DNA of 64,000 bases from Algoriphagus sp. (GCA_029945945.1 JAQSDM010000013.1:1-64000); one strand, 5' to 3'; shown: positions 8,461 through 18,689, counted from the stretch's first letter. The notes: a model not told the origin generated them from the letters alone. Made by a program: numbers and translations.

Positions 8461-9789
8461 TTGGAAATCACATTAGACAAGCATTCTTCAAATCAGGCCT
8501 CAATTAAAATTAAATTAAACGAGGCAGATTATCAACCTAAGGTAGATGCGAAACTGAAAGACTACGTCAAAAAAGCAAGCATCAAAGGATTCAGACCCGG
8601 AAAGGCTCCGATTTCAATGGTGAAGAACATGTATGGCGTTTCTCTTTTAGTAGACGAGGTCAACGCCATCCTGGGTGAGTCCCTCAATTCTTATCTGAAG
8701 GAACAAACTTTCAAAATCCTCGGTGATCCCCTTCCTGTTGAAAAAGCAGACAATTCCATTGATTGGAAGACTCAAAAAGATTTTGAATTCGAATACAGAA
8801 TTGGATTTGTTGAGAACATTGATTTGGTGCTTGATTCTAAAATCGAAGGCATAAAATACTCAATCAAGGTTGACGATAAATTACTAAACGAAACGCTTGA
8901 TAATCTGAAGACGCAATACGGAAAGAGCACCAACCCGGATGTGAGCGAAGCAGGTGACAATATTTACGGAGATCTTAAATCAGTTGAAGGTGAATTAAGC
9001 AAGACGCTTTCCCTTCCTTTGGCAAAAGTTTCCAAGAAACTGGCCGATAAATTCACCGGAATCGGCAAAGAAGCTGTTGTCGAATTTGAGGCAAAAGAGG
9101 TAAAGAAAGATGAGTGGACCGAAGCATTTGGATTAGAAGCTGAGGAGCTTGATCAAGCTAAAGGTGCATTTACTTTCACCGTAAAAAATATCAACAGAAC
9201 CGAAACTGCTGAAATGGATCAGGAGTTTTTTGATAAAATCTTCGGTCCTGATGTGGTAAAATCTGAAGAAGAATTTACTGCTAAAGTAAGAGAGACTCTT
9301 CAATCAAGCTACGACAGAGAATCAAAAGTATTCACTGACGAAGAATTGAAGAAGGTTTTGACGGAAAAAGCTAAAATCAACCTTCCTGTAGATTTCATGA
9401 AAGAATGGTTGCTTCGCGCAAACGCGGGCAAAGTAACTGAGGAGGATGTAGAAAAAGAATTCCCAATCTACGCAAGTCAACTTACCTGGTCTTTGATTTC
9501 TAATCACTTAGCCAAAGAAAATGGTGTTCAGGCTGAGCACGAAGACGTAATTGAGAAAACTAAGGAAATGATCCGTGAGCAATTCGCTTCATCTGGCCTT
9601 GGATCTCAGATGGAAGCGAGCATGGATATGTTTGTTGACAATTACCTGAAAGGAAACGAAGGTCAAAACTATATGAATATGCTGACTTCGGTACAAAATG
9701 ATAAGGTGATGGCACTTGTTCAGGAAAAAATCAATCTGAAAGAAAAACAAATCAGCATTGATGAATTCAAGGAACTTTTAGAGAAGTAA
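8461..9789 (+). CDS. tig: Trigger factor, ribosome-associated chaperone
   Basis: A 442-residue protein. The N-terminal ribosome-binding domain has the docking signature KGFRPGKAP (about 42-50, close to the classical GFRxGxxP). A shorter central PPIase-like region (about 150-230) and a long helical C-terminal chaperone domain follow. It binds nascent chains at the ribosomal exit tunnel. The reading frame begins at TTG: the conserved start MEITLDK-like sequence begins exactly there and no ATG precedes it in frame, so UUG is the likely initiator. Followed by a terminator and then clpP-clpX, the usual tig-clpP-clpX order. Confidence 0.95.
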   Translation: MEITLDKHSSNQASIKIKLNEADYQPKVDAKLKDYVKKASIKGFRPGKAPISMVKNMYGVSLLVDEVNAILGESLNSYLKEQTFKILGDPLPVEKADNSIDWKTQKDFEFEYRIGFVENIDLVLDSKIEGIKYSIKVDDKLLNETLDNLKTQYGKSTNPDVSEAGDNIYGDLKSVEGELSKTLSLPLAKVSKKLADKFTGIGKEAVVEFEAKEVKKDEWTEAFGLEAEELDQAKGAFTFTVKNINRTETAEMDQEFFDKIFGPDVVKSEEEFTAKVRETLQSSYDRESKVFTDEELKKVLTEKAKINLPVDFMKEWLLRANAGKVTEEDVEKEFPIYASQLTWSLISNHLAKENGVQAEHEDVIEKTKEMIREQFASSGLGSQMEASMDMFVDNYLKGNEGQNYMNMLTSVQNDKVMALVQEKINLKEKQISIDEFKELLEK

Positions 9790-9810
9790 ATCGCTTAAAA
9801 CTTCATAAAA

Positions 9811-9835
9811 AAGTCCTTATTTAAGGGCTTTTTTT
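9811..9835 (+). terminator. Terminator after tig
   Basis: AGTCCTTA and TAAGGGCT arms (one G-U pair) are followed by a T run, 22 bp after the tig stop. Confidence 0.7.
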
Positions 9836-9842
9836 ATTTTTG
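9835..9842 (+). promoter_or_regulatory. Putative -7 element for clpP-clpX
   Basis: TATTTTTG is a perfect TAnnTTTG match 22 bp before the clpP ATG. It overlaps the T run of the tig terminator. No good -33 element is visible. Confidence 0.4.
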
Positions 9843-9864
9843 TCTACCACAAAAAAACAAGACC

Positions 9865-10539
9865 ATGATTACTAAAGAAGAATTCAGAAAGTACGCCATT
9901 CATAATCAAGGCGTAAGCGGGACTGCATTTGACCAGTACACACAGCAGATTGAAAATATGACTCGTTCTGTAATTGAAGAACGACCTCAGAATTTCAGAG
10001 AAATTGACGTTTTCTCAAGATTAATCATGGATCGTATCATTTTTCTGGGTACCGGCATTGATGACCACGTCGCCAATATCATTGTTGCACAGCTTCTGTT
10101 TTTGGAATCGGTAGATTCTAAAAAAGACATATTGCTTTACGTCAACAGTCCCGGCGGATCAGTTACCGCAGGTTTGGGAATCTATGACACCATGCAGTAC
10201 ATTAATCCAGATGTAGCTACAATCTGTACCGGAATCGCAGCATCAATGGGAGCTGTTTTGCTTGCAGGCGGTGCCAAAGACAAAAGATCAGCCTTGAAGC
10301 ATTCACGGGTAATGATTCACCAGCCTTCCGGAGGCATGCAAGGTCAGTCAAGAGATATGGAAATTTCATTGAAACTCATTTTATCGATGAGACAAGAACT
10401 GTATCAAATCCTTGCTAATCACACCGGAAAGACTTTCGAGGAAATTGAAAAAGACTCTGACCGTGACTATTGGCTTAGAGCTGAGGAGGCCAAGGAATAT
10501 GGCCTGATAGATGAAATTTTAGTAAAAAAGATTAAATAA
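9865..10539 (+). CDS. clpP: ATP-dependent Clp protease proteolytic subunit
   Basis: A 224-residue serine protease subunit that forms the tetradecameric chamber fed by ClpX. The nucleophile S127 lies in GIAASMGA and the general base H152 in MIHQPSGG. The acid Asp is expected in the C-terminal region with [25 protein letters not shown], which shapes the oxyanion hole, is at about 94-100. The stop overlaps the clpX start (TAATG), so the two are coupled. Confidence 0.97.
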   Translation: MITKEEFRKYAIHNQGVSGTAFDQYTQQIENMTRSVIEERPQNFREIDVFSRLIMDRIIFLGTGIDDHVANIIVAQLLFLESVDSKKDILLYVNSPGGSVTAGLGIYDTMQYINPDVATICTGIAASMGAVLLAGGAKDKRSALKHSRVMIHQPSGGMQGQSRDMEISLKLILSMRQELYQILANHTGKTFEEIEKDSDRDYWLRAEEAKEYGLIDEILVKKIK

Positions 10540-11762
10540 TGGCTCAAATAACCTGCTCCTTTTGCGGCAGAAACAAGAAAGATGTAGATCTCATGGTGTC
10601 GGGCATATCAGCTCACATCTGCAATTTCTGCATCGAACAAGCTCACTTGATTGTTGGTGAAGATCAAAAAACCAAGAAAAGCGGTTCCAAACCAAAGTTC
10701 AAACTTGTCAAACCAAAAGAGCTTACTTCATTTCTTGATCAGTATGTAATCGGGCAAGAAGATGCTAAAAAGGTCTTAACTGTAGCTGTTTACAATCACT
10801 ATAAGCGTCTGTTTCAGAAGGATGAAAATGATGATGTGAAGATTGAAAAATCGAATATCATCATGGTCGGCGATACCGGAACTGGAAAGACTTATCTGGC
10901 CAAAACCCTTGCTAAAATCCTGGAAGTACCTTTTTGCATCGCAGATGCGACGGTATTGACAGAGGCAGGATATGTGGGTGAAGACGTAGAAAGTATCCTG
11001 ACGAGACTACTTCAGGCAGCCGATTACAATGTTGAAGCTGCCGAGAGAGGAATAGTGTATATTGATGAGATCGATAAAATTGCCCGTAAATCTGATAACC
11101 CTTCCATCACTCGTGATGTGAGCGGCGAGGGTGTTCAGCAAGCTTTACTGAAGCTTCTCGAAGGAACCATGGTCAACGTGCCACCTCAGGGAGGAAGAAA
11201 GCATCCGGATCAAAAAATGATTGCAGTCAACACAGAAAACATCCTGTTCATCTGCGGTGGTGCTTTTGACGGTATCGTAAGACATATCGGAAAGCGTCTG
11301 AATACTCAACCGATGGGTTTCAGCAAAACCTCAGAAGGGCCGACTGCTGACAGGGAGAATCTTCTTCAATATGTAACCGCTCCGGATCTCAAAGCGTTTG
11401 GATTGATTCCTGAATTGATTGGAAGATTGCCGGTATTGAGTCATTTGGATCCTCTGACCAAAGAATCACTCAAAAAAATCCTGACCGAACCTAAAAACGC
11501 GCTTGTGAAGCAATATGCTAAACTGCTCAATATGGAAGGAGTTAAACTTACTTTTGAGGAAAGCGGACTGGAATTTATTGTGGACAAAGCCGTTGAATTC
11601 AATCTGGGAGCACGAGGTTTGCGCTCCATTTGCGAGGCAATTATCACAGATGCGATGTATGAATTACCTTCTGATGACAGTGTCAAAGAATTAGTAATTG
11701 ATGAAAAATACGCCCGAATGAAATTTGAGAAATCAAAGTTCAAAAGGCTTCAAGTCGCTTAG
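10539..11762 (+). CDS. clpX: ATP-dependent Clp protease ATP-binding subunit ClpX
   Basis: A 407-residue AAA+ unfoldase. The N-terminal zinc-binding domain has C6, C9, C28 and C31. The AAA+ module carries Walker A GDTGTGKT, the GYVGEDVE loop, Walker B VYIDEIDK, the [15 protein letters not shown] stretch and the sensor 2 motif GARGLRS. It unfolds tagged substrates and threads them into ClpP. It overlaps clpP by 1 bp and ends at a bidirectional hairpin. Confidence 0.97.
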   Translation: MAQITCSFCGRNKKDVDLMVSGISAHICNFCIEQAHLIVGEDQKTKKSGSKPKFKLVKPKELTSFLDQYVIGQEDAKKVLTVAVYNHYKRLFQKDENDDVKIEKSNIIMVGDTGTGKTYLAKTLAKILEVPFCIADATVLTEAGYVGEDVESILTRLLQAADYNVEAAERGIVYIDEIDKIARKSDNPSITRDVSGEGVQQALLKLLEGTMVNVPPQGGRKHPDQKMIAVNTENILFICGGAFDGIVRHIGKRLNTQPMGFSKTSEGPTADRENLLQYVTAPDLKAFGLIPELIGRLPVLSHLDPLTKESLKKILTEPKNALVKQYAKLLNMEGVKLTFEESGLEFIVDKAVEFNLGARGLRSICEAIITDAMYELPSDDSVKELVIDEKYARMKFEKSKFKRLQVA

Positions 11763-11768
11763 AATAAC

Positions 11769-11803
11769 AAAACCCTGCTCCAATAAAGCAGGGTTTATTT
11801 TTT
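11769..11803. terminator. Bidirectional terminator between clpX and lpxB
   Basis: AACCCTGCT and AGCAGGGTT arms have a T run on the plus side and an A run (T on minus) on the other side. The lpxB stop codon lies within the hairpin. Confidence 0.8.
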
Positions 11804-12910
11804 CAGGGAATCCAGAATCAGTTCTGCAGTCTTATCAGAAGCACTCCCCTCTCCCAATTTCTTGGCAATCAAATCATACCCCTGGAGCATATGTCCTTTG
11901 TAAACCACATTCGTCAGAATCTTCATTAATTCAGCTTTCAGCTTTGGCACTGAAAAATCGTCCTGAATTAATTCCTTCACCACTTCTTTCTCGGCAATCA
12001 AATTGACAAGGGAAATAAAAGGAACACGGATTAGATTTTTGGCTATGGCATATGATAATGAGCTTGTTCTGTAAACCACAATTTGAGGAACCCGAAAAAG
12101 CGCTGTTTCAAGTGTTGCTGTTCCAGAAGTTACCACTGCTGCAGTTGCATGCGACAGAAGGTCGTAGGTTTGGTCGAAAACCACTTTAATACCGGCTTTT
12201 CTCGCAGGATCATAAAATGATTCATCCAGACTATCCACCCCGGCAATGACAAACTGAGCATTTGGAAACTCCCCCACCAATTCAATCATTCGATCGAGCA
12301 TTGAATCCACTTCCTGCTTTCGACTTCCGGGAAGCAGCGCAATGATTGGCTGGTAGCTTATTTCGTTTTTTTGGAAGAAAAAATCATGTTGCTTAAACTT
12401 CCTGATTTCATCCAATAACGGATTGCCTACGTATTCAACCTCCAAATCAAACTTTCGGAAAAACTCGGCCTCAAACGGGAGAATGGAATAAATATGGTCC
12501 GTTGTAGCTTTCAACTTAAAAGCCCGATTCTGATTCCAAGCCCAGACTTTTGGGGGTATATAATAATGAACCGGAATATTATTTTCTTTTGCAAAAGCAG
12601 CAATTTTCATATTAAACCCCCCGTAATCAACCAGAATAAGAGCGTCAGGCTTGAATTGAAGAATGTCTTTTTTTACGAGTCGCAGGTATTTCAAGACTTT
12701 TCGAAAGCCCAATAAAACCTCCAAAAATCCCATCAGCGCGACCTCCGAATAGTCGACGGCCAACTCCACTCCTGCTTCTTTGGAGTAACTTCCGCCCATC
12801 CCTCTGAAAACCAAATCAGGGTTAAGCTTTGACATTGAATTGACAAGATTGGAAGCGTGAAGATCACCAGACCGCTCTCCAGAGATGATGTATACTTTCC
12901 TTTTATTCAC
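11795..12910 (-). CDS. lpxB: Lipid-A-disaccharide synthase
   Basis: A 371-residue GT19 glycosyltransferase that joins lipid X to UDP-2,3-diacylglucosamine in lipid A synthesis at the inner membrane. The N-terminal ISGERSGDLHASNL motif, the RGMGGSYSKEAGVE segment, LPGSRKQEV and the SGTATLETAL nucleotide-binding loop are all present. The start is GTG at 12910 (MNKRKVYIISGE); no ATG is available upstream. The stop codon is embedded in the shared terminator with clpX. Confidence 0.95.
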   Translation of the reverse strand: MNKRKVYIISGERSGDLHASNLVNSMSKLNPDLVFRGMGGSYSKEAGVELAVDYSEVALMGFLEVLLGFRKVLKYLRLVKKDILQFKPDALILVDYGGFNMKIAAFAKENNIPVHYYIPPKVWAWNQNRAFKLKATTDHIYSILPFEAEFFRKFDLEVEYVGNPLLDEIRKFKQHDFFFQKNEISYQPIIALLPGSRKQEVDSMLDRMIELVGEFPNAQFVIAGVDSLDESFYDPARKAGIKVVFDQTYDLLSHATAAVVTSGTATLETALFRVPQIVVYRTSSLSYAIAKNLIRVPFISLVNLIAEKEVVKELIQDDFSVPKLKAELMKILTNVVYKGHMLQGYDLIAKKLGEGSASDKTAELILDSLKK

Positions 12911-12985
12911 GATTTATTTCTGGTTCGAACGGATTCAAAAACTACAAAATTTTAAAAAATTTATTTACAAATACCTTTAATAGAA

Positions 12986-13010
12986 AAGGTAGGCCATTTA
13001 AACCTACCTT
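12986..13010 (-). terminator. Terminator after queD
   Basis: The minus strand reads AAGGTAGG-n9-CCTACCTT followed by TTCTATT. The plus side also has a T run, so it may work both ways. Confidence 0.6.
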
Positions 13011-13039
13011 CTGTTTTTTCAGACTTCTGAATTCAAACT

Positions 13040-13465
13040 TCAATTCAATTCCCCATAGTACTCCACAAAATTCCTCGGAGTCTCATAAAGAGTCAATTTA
13101 TTCAAACCTCCATTTGGAGTGATTTCTTTAACTGCCGGCTCGAGAATCTTCCAAAACTCCATCACCAGATTTTCGCAGCTTGCCAATTTTCCTTCCATAA
13201 AAGGGACATCCACATTAAGGTTTTTATGATCAACCTGATCAATCACCAGTGTCCTGATTATAGTACTCAATTTTTTCAAATCGACTACAAAACCTGTATC
13301 CGGATCGGGCAAACCCTTTACAGTCACAATTAATTCGAAATTGTGACCATGCCAATTGACATTGGCGCAAGGTCCAAAAACTTCGGTATTTTTTTCTTCA
13401 GACCACTTCGGGTTCCATAGCTTGTGAGCTGCATTGAAGTGTTCTTTTCTACAAACGTAAATCAT
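13040..13465 (-). CDS. queD: 6-carboxytetrahydropterin synthase
   Basis: A 141-residue member of the PTPS family. Zinc-binding histidines are H14 (FNAAH) and H39/H41 (WHGHNFEL), and a Cys (C33, FGPCANVN) stands at the catalytic position. Such enzymes convert dihydroneopterin triphosphate to 6-carboxytetrahydropterin, the second step of queuosine/7-deazaguanine synthesis. The presence of queE about 12 kb away supports this over a biopterin role. It is transcribed alone. Confidence 0.88.
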   Translation of the reverse strand: MIYVCRKEHFNAAHKLWNPKWSEEKNTEVFGPCANVNWHGHNFELIVTVKGLPDPDTGFVVDLKKLSTIIRTLVIDQVDHKNLNVDVPFMEGKLASCENLVMEFWKILEPAVKEITPNGGLNKLTLYETPRNFVEYYGELN

Positions 13466-13584
13466 CGCTTCTTGAAATTCGCTGCAAAGTTAGGCAAAAG
13501 AACCAACAATAATAATCCCATTTCCCATAGGCTAAAAAGCGAGAATCTTACCAAATGGTCAGGCTTTCATAAAAACTCTAATAA

Positions 13585-14286
13585 TTAAACTTCATTCATC
13601 TTTTGGAAGAAAATAACCAAATGATCTTCCCTGTTGAGATCAAGTTTATTATCCTTTACAATTTTCTTGGCAGGTTCCTGATCTGCCTCATCAAGAGCTC
13701 CAATGATGCTGTTTGTCTTACTTTTGACCGAAGTCACTTTCTCATTTTTATCGATCAAATAAAAAGTTTCCTCGAAGACGAACATTTTTCCTTGAGTTGG
13801 CGCATAGCTATTCTTCGGCGGAGTCACCAAGTCTGAGTAAAATTTCCGGATTAAAGTATAGTTTTTCCCTTCGGCAATCACATTGACAAGGTCATCACCT
13901 TCAATCCCGCGAACCATTTCAAATCCTTTCTGAAAGAGTAACTTCGGCAGCATTCCCGCTGGAACCCCCGTAGCCAAAAGACTGGCTGGCCGCTCAAGAA
14001 TTGCATATTCAACAAAATCCTTGTTGAGGAAAATCGGATTACCTGCTTCATTAATCACCTCAAGTTCATTGTCGTGAATATTGAATTTATAGGATACATT
14101 TTGTTTTAACCCGGCATTAGTCGTTCCAATTTCTGCTTTTCCCCAATCTTCAAACAAATAAGGCGAGCCATCGACTCCCTCAAAACCTGATAACCTCGCC
14201 GGAACACCGTTTAAATTAACATTAGAAATCTGAGCTTCGGCGAATTGAGTAAACAATAGACCGGCGATTAACAAAAATTTTTTCAT
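13585..14286 (-). CDS. Secreted protein of unknown function downstream of the T9SS subtilase
   Basis: A 233-residue protein with a clear signal peptide (about 1-18, ending FAEAQ) and no domain I recognise. The mature part contains mixed strands and acidic/lysine-rich stretches near the end. It lacks a T9SS sorting domain, so it may be periplasmic or outer-membrane associated. It begins one base after the stop of the S8 protease gene, so the two are surely cotranscribed. A role as partner, inhibitor or substrate of that protease is only inference from position. Confidence 0.7.
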   Translation of the reverse strand: MKKFLLIAGLLFTQFAEAQISNVNLNGVPARLSGFEGVDGSPYLFEDWGKAEIGTTNAGLKQNVSYKFNIHDNELEVINEAGNPIFLNKDFVEYAILERPASLLATGVPAGMLPKLLFQKGFEMVRGIEGDDLVNVIAEGKNYTLIRKFYSDLVTPPKNSYAPTQGKMFVFEETFYLIDKNEKVTSVKSKTNSIIGALDEADQEPAKKIVKDNKLDLNREDHLVIFFQKMNEV

Positions 14287-14287
14287 C

Positions 14288-17200
14288 TTAATATTTAATT
14301 ACTTTTTTATGTAAAGTCAGACTGTTGGTACTGATCTTCAAAACATATAGTCCACTCGGTCCGGGAAGATTCATTTCAACATCCAATTCTTGACTCGATT
14401 TTGTAATTTTTTTCACAAGATATTCTCGCCCTGCCATGTCTATCAACTGAAATGTCACAGGTCCGGAGTAATCATTGGAAATATTGATATGCACTTTTTC
14501 TTCAGAAGGAATCGGCCCAACAAAAATCCCAAATCTGCTTAAATCCACTTCCTGATCAGGAATGGCTGAAATAACGATAGGATCGGAGATTCTATTGCAA
14601 GTAGCATCGTAGATCGCTACCTGATATTTGCCATCTTCTGAAGCCGTAATGGATCTATCCGTAGCTCCGGGCACTAATTGTCCATTAACAAACCACTGGT
14701 ACGACAAGCCGGGTTGCTGAGAAGTCAGCAAAGTTCCATTCACCACAATTGTCGGTTTGGCGAGCTCATTAGGACCTATCTCAACTGATTGCTCGAAGGA
14801 AGTTGAGCCTTGAGCATTTGAAATTTGAAGTTTGATTAGGAAGGTTCCTGGAGAATTGAAAACGAAGAAGGGATTCTCAAGAGTGGAAGTACCCAGTCCT
14901 CCGAAATCCCATTTGTAGGAAGATATTACTCCTTCGCTGAGGTTTTCAAAAGTAAGTGCTGAACCCAAACATGGATAAGTGGAAGTAAAATTAGCAAATA
15001 GAACCTCCTCACAGTTTTGTTTCAGCCAACCGGTAGAATTGGTGATTATAGCCAAGCCTCCAAGCGTTATAATCGCTTTCCCTACCAAATCAACATTCGT
15101 AACATTAATGTTTTCAAAACAATATTTTCGGTAAATATCATGGATCAGCTTCCCTTTTGATCCGGCTAGGATTCCTGCTTTCGAATTGGCAGTTGCAGTA
15201 CTTGCAAATAGATTCAAAACTGTCAATTGTCCCGAATTCCCAAGGTTCAAAATTCCAGAGGAACCCAAGGTCAGATTTTGAAAAGTTAAGCTTGGGATCG
15301 CCTGAATCGCTTGTCCATTCGAAATAGAAATTGAATTGATTCCATTGCTCAAGAGTGAAAGTTTCCCGCTAGTCAAAGTGAGCGAGTCAAATAGCGTAGT
15401 GGTCGTATTATTGAAATTTCCTTCCGTTCCTTCGAAAGTCAAATCCAAATCTCCTTTAATGAGAGAATTACTTTCCAAAATCAAGTCCTTTTCAAAAATG
15501 ATGGTTTCTAACTCTCCTCCGAGACTTCCTGCTCCAATCATTCCAAGACTAATCAATCTTAATTCAGGAGAATCTATGCCAAGTAAGGCATCATCGATTA
15601 TCAGGTTATCTAACTTTTCATGGGTAATAATTCTCCATTTACCCGTACTGAAAGTGATGTCTGTATTTTCAAAAACGGCATTACCCAACTCGACCAAAAG
15701 CTCATTTGTACTGGCACTTGAAAAAAGTAGAGTTCCGTTTTTAATACCCGTAATCTGATTGCTCACCCTGAATCCATTATTGACAATGATCTGATTCCCT
15801 TTCAAATCAAAATTTACCAACTGATCCCCGAACAGGTTTACACTGAAAGCCTCTGCGTTGACTGGGAAATTAACGGTGGTTGATCCTCCTGCAGAACCTT
15901 CAAAAACTACTCTTGTTCCGGATCCCGGGATTTTGTTTGCTGAAATCCCGTTGGCAGAAGTTGACCAATTCACCGGGTCGTTCCAATTTCCATTGTCAGG
16001 ACCAATCCAATAAAGTGTCTCATCCGCTCCATCTACAGTTCCTGCTTTCATCACAAGAGAGTAATCCTGTGAATTATTTACAAGATTGCCTTTGTGAGTA
16101 ATATTGACTTTATATTTTTGAGCTTTTGGGGAGGCAATGAATACTTGCTCTACATTATCCCGGAAGTTGTCCGAATCATTGGCAGCGGCGGAACCCGGAC
16201 CTATAGACGGATTTAATGTCCACGGGAAATACGTTTTCCCTTCTTCATCTGTGACCCGAATATCGAGGTCATTGACAAGCATCAGATTAGGTGGATTCAA
16301 AGAAGCAGGAGCCGGGTTTCCGGAAGGATCTGTCCAGGCAATTGTGATTCTGATTGGGGTAACTCCATCCGAGACAAATTCATATTCATAAGAAGAACCG
16401 TTAGCAAGATTATTCTCACGGATCACATCAGAAGATCCATTTTCAGCCAAAATAATTTCTGCGGCAGATTTCGTATTCAATAAGCCCCAGCCATAAATAT
16501 AGTCAGGACCCGGACTGAGGCCAGCTTCTTTAGTAGTATTAATCATGATGGCTTTGACAGTCGAGGCCCACATGAATCTCCCATTATTTCTTTCCCCGAA
16601 TAATTGCTGGAGTAATAGAAGCGAACCTGTCACATTGGGTGCAGCCATGGAGGTTCCGCTTAGGGAGGCATATGCATCTGTAGTTCCGCCATTCCCAATT
16701 GAAGAACTGAAAACATTTACCCCAACACCCACCACATCGGGCTTTATCCTTCCATCGTCTGTTGGCCCCCAACTAGAAAAACTGCTCATCGCAACTGACT
16801 GAGGTCCCAAATACTCAGTAATGCTGGAGACAGCACCGACCGTTATTGTATTTTTAGCAACCCCTTCAGGACCGAGTGTATCCTCAGGACCATCTGGATC
16901 TCTTGTCCCGTCACCTGCATCTCCCCGGTCGTTACCGGCTGCCCAAACAACAGTATAATATGGTTTTGAAAAAATAAGGTCATCAAGACCTTTACTTTTT
17001 GAAGAGTAATAGCCAAATCTGTAATCTTTATCGGGGTTGATATTTGGGTTTCCTGCCCAAACCCATGCATTGCTTGCATTTCTGTACCAGCCTAAAACAA
17101 CACCGTAAGAATGGTTTGAAACAAGATGTCCACCAGGTTTAGTGACCGGATCGAAAGCATTCGCATTCATTTTAGAAAGATCACTTTCCCAATTGAAGGC

Positions 17201-17743
17201 CCACCCGGTTGCTTCATTTGCCATTCCTTTGGCACTAACACTAATCCCGGTAGCCATAATCGTCCCGGAAACGTGAGTCGCATGGTTGCTGATAGTTTCC
17301 GTAGAACCATCAACTTGAGTCAATCTTCCTGTAAACTCCACATGATCAGGTTTAGGGCGCGTTTGATCATAGATGCCTACTACCATTCCTTTTCCTGTCA
17401 AATTTACGCCTAAAGATCCTCCGGATTGCAGCGCATCAGTAGAGGTTGTTCTTGCCGCATTCGTATTTAAAATCGTGTAATAAACAGGATTTTCCAGTTC
17501 ATCGAAATATTGAAGATCTGCCAATTCCCCATTTTCAAGTTTGAGTGTCAAAGGAATATTCCTGGCTAGCGCCTTTTGCTTAACCAGTTCTTTCGGTAAA
17601 AAAAGTTGGGAATAATTCTGTTCGAATCTTTCAGAAATCTGCAAACGAACTGATTCAAGCTGGAGCTTTTGGTCGGAAGAGTTTTGGCTAAAGCCCAAGA
17701 TCCACAGACCAAAAACAAAAATGATTGTAACTATATATCTCAT
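14288..17743 (-). CDS. Secreted S8 (subtilisin-like) peptidase with PKD and type A T9SS sorting domain
   Basis: An 1151-residue exported protease. After a signal peptide (about 1-19) and a propeptide-like region, the subtilase domain (about 105-440) contains the catalytic triad D126 (VGIYDQ), H157 (HATHVSGT) and S365 (LSGTSMAAPN), with N271 (AAGND) at the oxyanion position. A jelly-roll (about 440-570), a beta-rich repeat region, a PKD-like domain with SYKWDFGG and a C-terminal type A T9SS domain (last ~80 residues; FQLIDMAGRE, SGLYVLKI) follow. It is expected to be secreted by T9SS, probably for extracellular protein degradation. It forms an operon with the following small secreted protein. 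Confidence 0.92.
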   Translation of the reverse strand: MRYIVTIIFVFGLWILGFSQNSSDQKLQLESVRLQISERFEQNYSQLFLPKELVKQKALARNIPLTLKLENGELADLQYFDELENPVYYTILNTNAARTTSTDALQSGGSLGVNLTGKGMVVGIYDQTRPKPDHVEFTGRLTQVDGSTETISNHATHVSGTIMATGISVSAKGMANEATGWAFNWESDLSKMNANAFDPVTKPGGHLVSNHSYGVVLGWYRNASNAWVWAGNPNINPDKDYRFGYYSSKSKGLDDLIFSKPYYTVVWAAGNDRGDAGDGTRDPDGPEDTLGPEGVAKNTITVGAVSSITEYLGPQSVAMSSFSSWGPTDDGRIKPDVVGVGVNVFSSSIGNGGTTDAYASLSGTSMAAPNVTGSLLLLQQLFGERNNGRFMWASTVKAIMINTTKEAGLSPGPDYIYGWGLLNTKSAAEIILAENGSSDVIRENNLANGSSYEYEFVSDGVTPIRITIAWTDPSGNPAPASLNPPNLMLVNDLDIRVTDEEGKTYFPWTLNPSIGPGSAAANDSDNFRDNVEQVFIASPKAQKYKVNITHKGNLVNNSQDYSLVMKAGTVDGADETLYWIGPDNGNWNDPVNWSTSANGISANKIPGSGTRVVFEGSAGGSTTVNFPVNAEAFSVNLFGDQLVNFDLKGNQIIVNNGFRVSNQITGIKNGTLLFSSASTNELLVELGNAVFENTDITFSTGKWRIITHEKLDNLIIDDALLGIDSPELRLISLGMIGAGSLGGELETIIFEKDLILESNSLIKGDLDLTFEGTEGNFNNTTTTLFDSLTLTSGKLSLLSNGINSISISNGQAIQAIPSLTFQNLTLGSSGILNLGNSGQLTVLNLFASTATANSKAGILAGSKGKLIHDIYRKYCFENINVTNVDLVGKAIITLGGLAIITNSTGWLKQNCEEVLFANFTSTYPCLGSALTFENLSEGVISSYKWDFGGLGTSTLENPFFVFNSPGTFLIKLQISNAQGSTSFEQSVEIGPNELAKPTIVVNGTLLTSQQPGLSYQWFVNGQLVPGATDRSITASEDGKYQVAIYDATCNRISDPIVISAIPDQEVDLSRFGIFVGPIPSEEKVHINISNDYSGPVTFQLIDMAGREYLVKKITKSSQELDVEMNLPGPSGLYVLKISTNSLTLHKKVIKY

Positions 17744-17789
17744 AAATTCTCTTCCCCAATACTTGAACCTCCTGAAATTAAAGAAAGTT

Positions 17790-17820
17790 TAAAAAAAAGG
17801 GGGCCAGAAGCCCCCTTTTT
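17790..17820 (-). terminator. Terminator of the SusC/SusD operon
   Basis: A very strong hairpin GGGGGC-n5-GCCCCC flanked by A and T runs, just after the lipoprotein gene. Confidence 0.9.
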
Positions 17821-17840
17821 ATGATTATTTAAATATTGAC

Positions 17841-18689
17841 TTAAATCTTGGTCAGGATGACAGTTCCACCGTCACCGTAAGTATTGGACCAGGTGATTTT
17901 CATTGTTCCGTCAGGATTTACCACGCCATTGATAGTGAAAGGATCACCATATCGATCAGCATTGGAAGATGGACCTGTCAGTTTATTACATGCATCATTG
18001 ATTCTGCCTGCTGGTTTTGTATCGCTGTAAAGACCTGGATACATACCAAAGGAGATATCATCTACTGTGTAGCTTCCAGTTCCTGAAGCAGTAAATACTA
18101 CTTCTTTTGCTGATGCGATTACAAAGTTGGTTGTAGTCTGAGCTGCACCGCCATCACCATCACCCAGCTGAAGAGATTCCCAAAAAACGGAATATTTTGC
18201 AGCCAAAGTCGATGGGCAAATTACTCTGATTCGAACAGTCAAATCATTGTAATTGGTAGAAACATCAGCACCAGTAGCACTTGTAATTTTCAATACCAGA
18301 TTTGGTACTTCTGCAGGAGAAATATTTCCGGTCAAAACTGTAACAGGGAAATTGACAACAAATTCTCCTGGGTTGATCACGATGGTCTTTGAAGCAAGAC
18401 TATAATGAACTCCTGCTACTGCTGTAGAGGTTGGATCTGCTTCGATATTAACCGTAATAGGCTCAGTGGCTGAAGTAGAAACTCTGTTCACCTGTACTTG
18501 GACAACATCAGTTTGAGTACTATTCAGTCTGATAAAGGATGAGGTAATGCCATTCGGAATGTTTCCTGCATTAAACTCAACCATATTACCATTATAGAGT
18601 GTATCAGTTCCCGGATCATCAAAGCAAGCAGTTGTAGTCAGAGCGGCTACTGCTACTGCGAGGAAAGTATATAGTTTATTAAATTTCAT
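17841..18689 (-). CDS. Surface lipoprotein (Calx-beta/DUF4843-like) of a SusCD locus
   Basis: A 282-residue lipoprotein. The signal ends ALTTTAC, with Cys at about residue 22, then acidic residues that suit surface export in Bacteroidota. Residues ~30-155 look like a Calx-beta/DUF4843 beta-sandwich (VQVQVNR, VAGVHYSL, INPGEF, FPVTVL). The remainder (from about 160) is another beta domain ending DPFTINGVVNPDGTMKI. It is the third gene after SusC and SusD, where SusE-like ligand-binding lipoproteins usually lie. The ligand is unknown. Confidence 0.75.
   Translation of the reverse strand: MKFNKLYTFLAVAVAALTTTACFDDPGTDTLYNGNMVEFNAGNIPNGITSSFIRLNSTQTDVVQVQVNRVSTSATEPITVNIEADPTSTAVAGVHYSLASKTIVINPGEFVVNFPVTVLTGNISPAEVPNLVLKITSATGADVSTNYNDLTVRIRVICPSTLAAKYSVFWESLQLGDGDGGAAQTTTNFVIASAKEVVFTASGTGSYTVDDISFGMYPGLYSDTKPAGRINDACNKLTGPSSNADRYGDPFTINGVVNPDGTMKITWSNTYGDGGTVILTKI

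Noticed and set aside
8295..8507. A 70-codon plus-strand frame beginning inside the tRNA-Leu gene
   Set aside because: It reads through the tRNA and into the start of tig; its composition is explained by the tRNA sequence.
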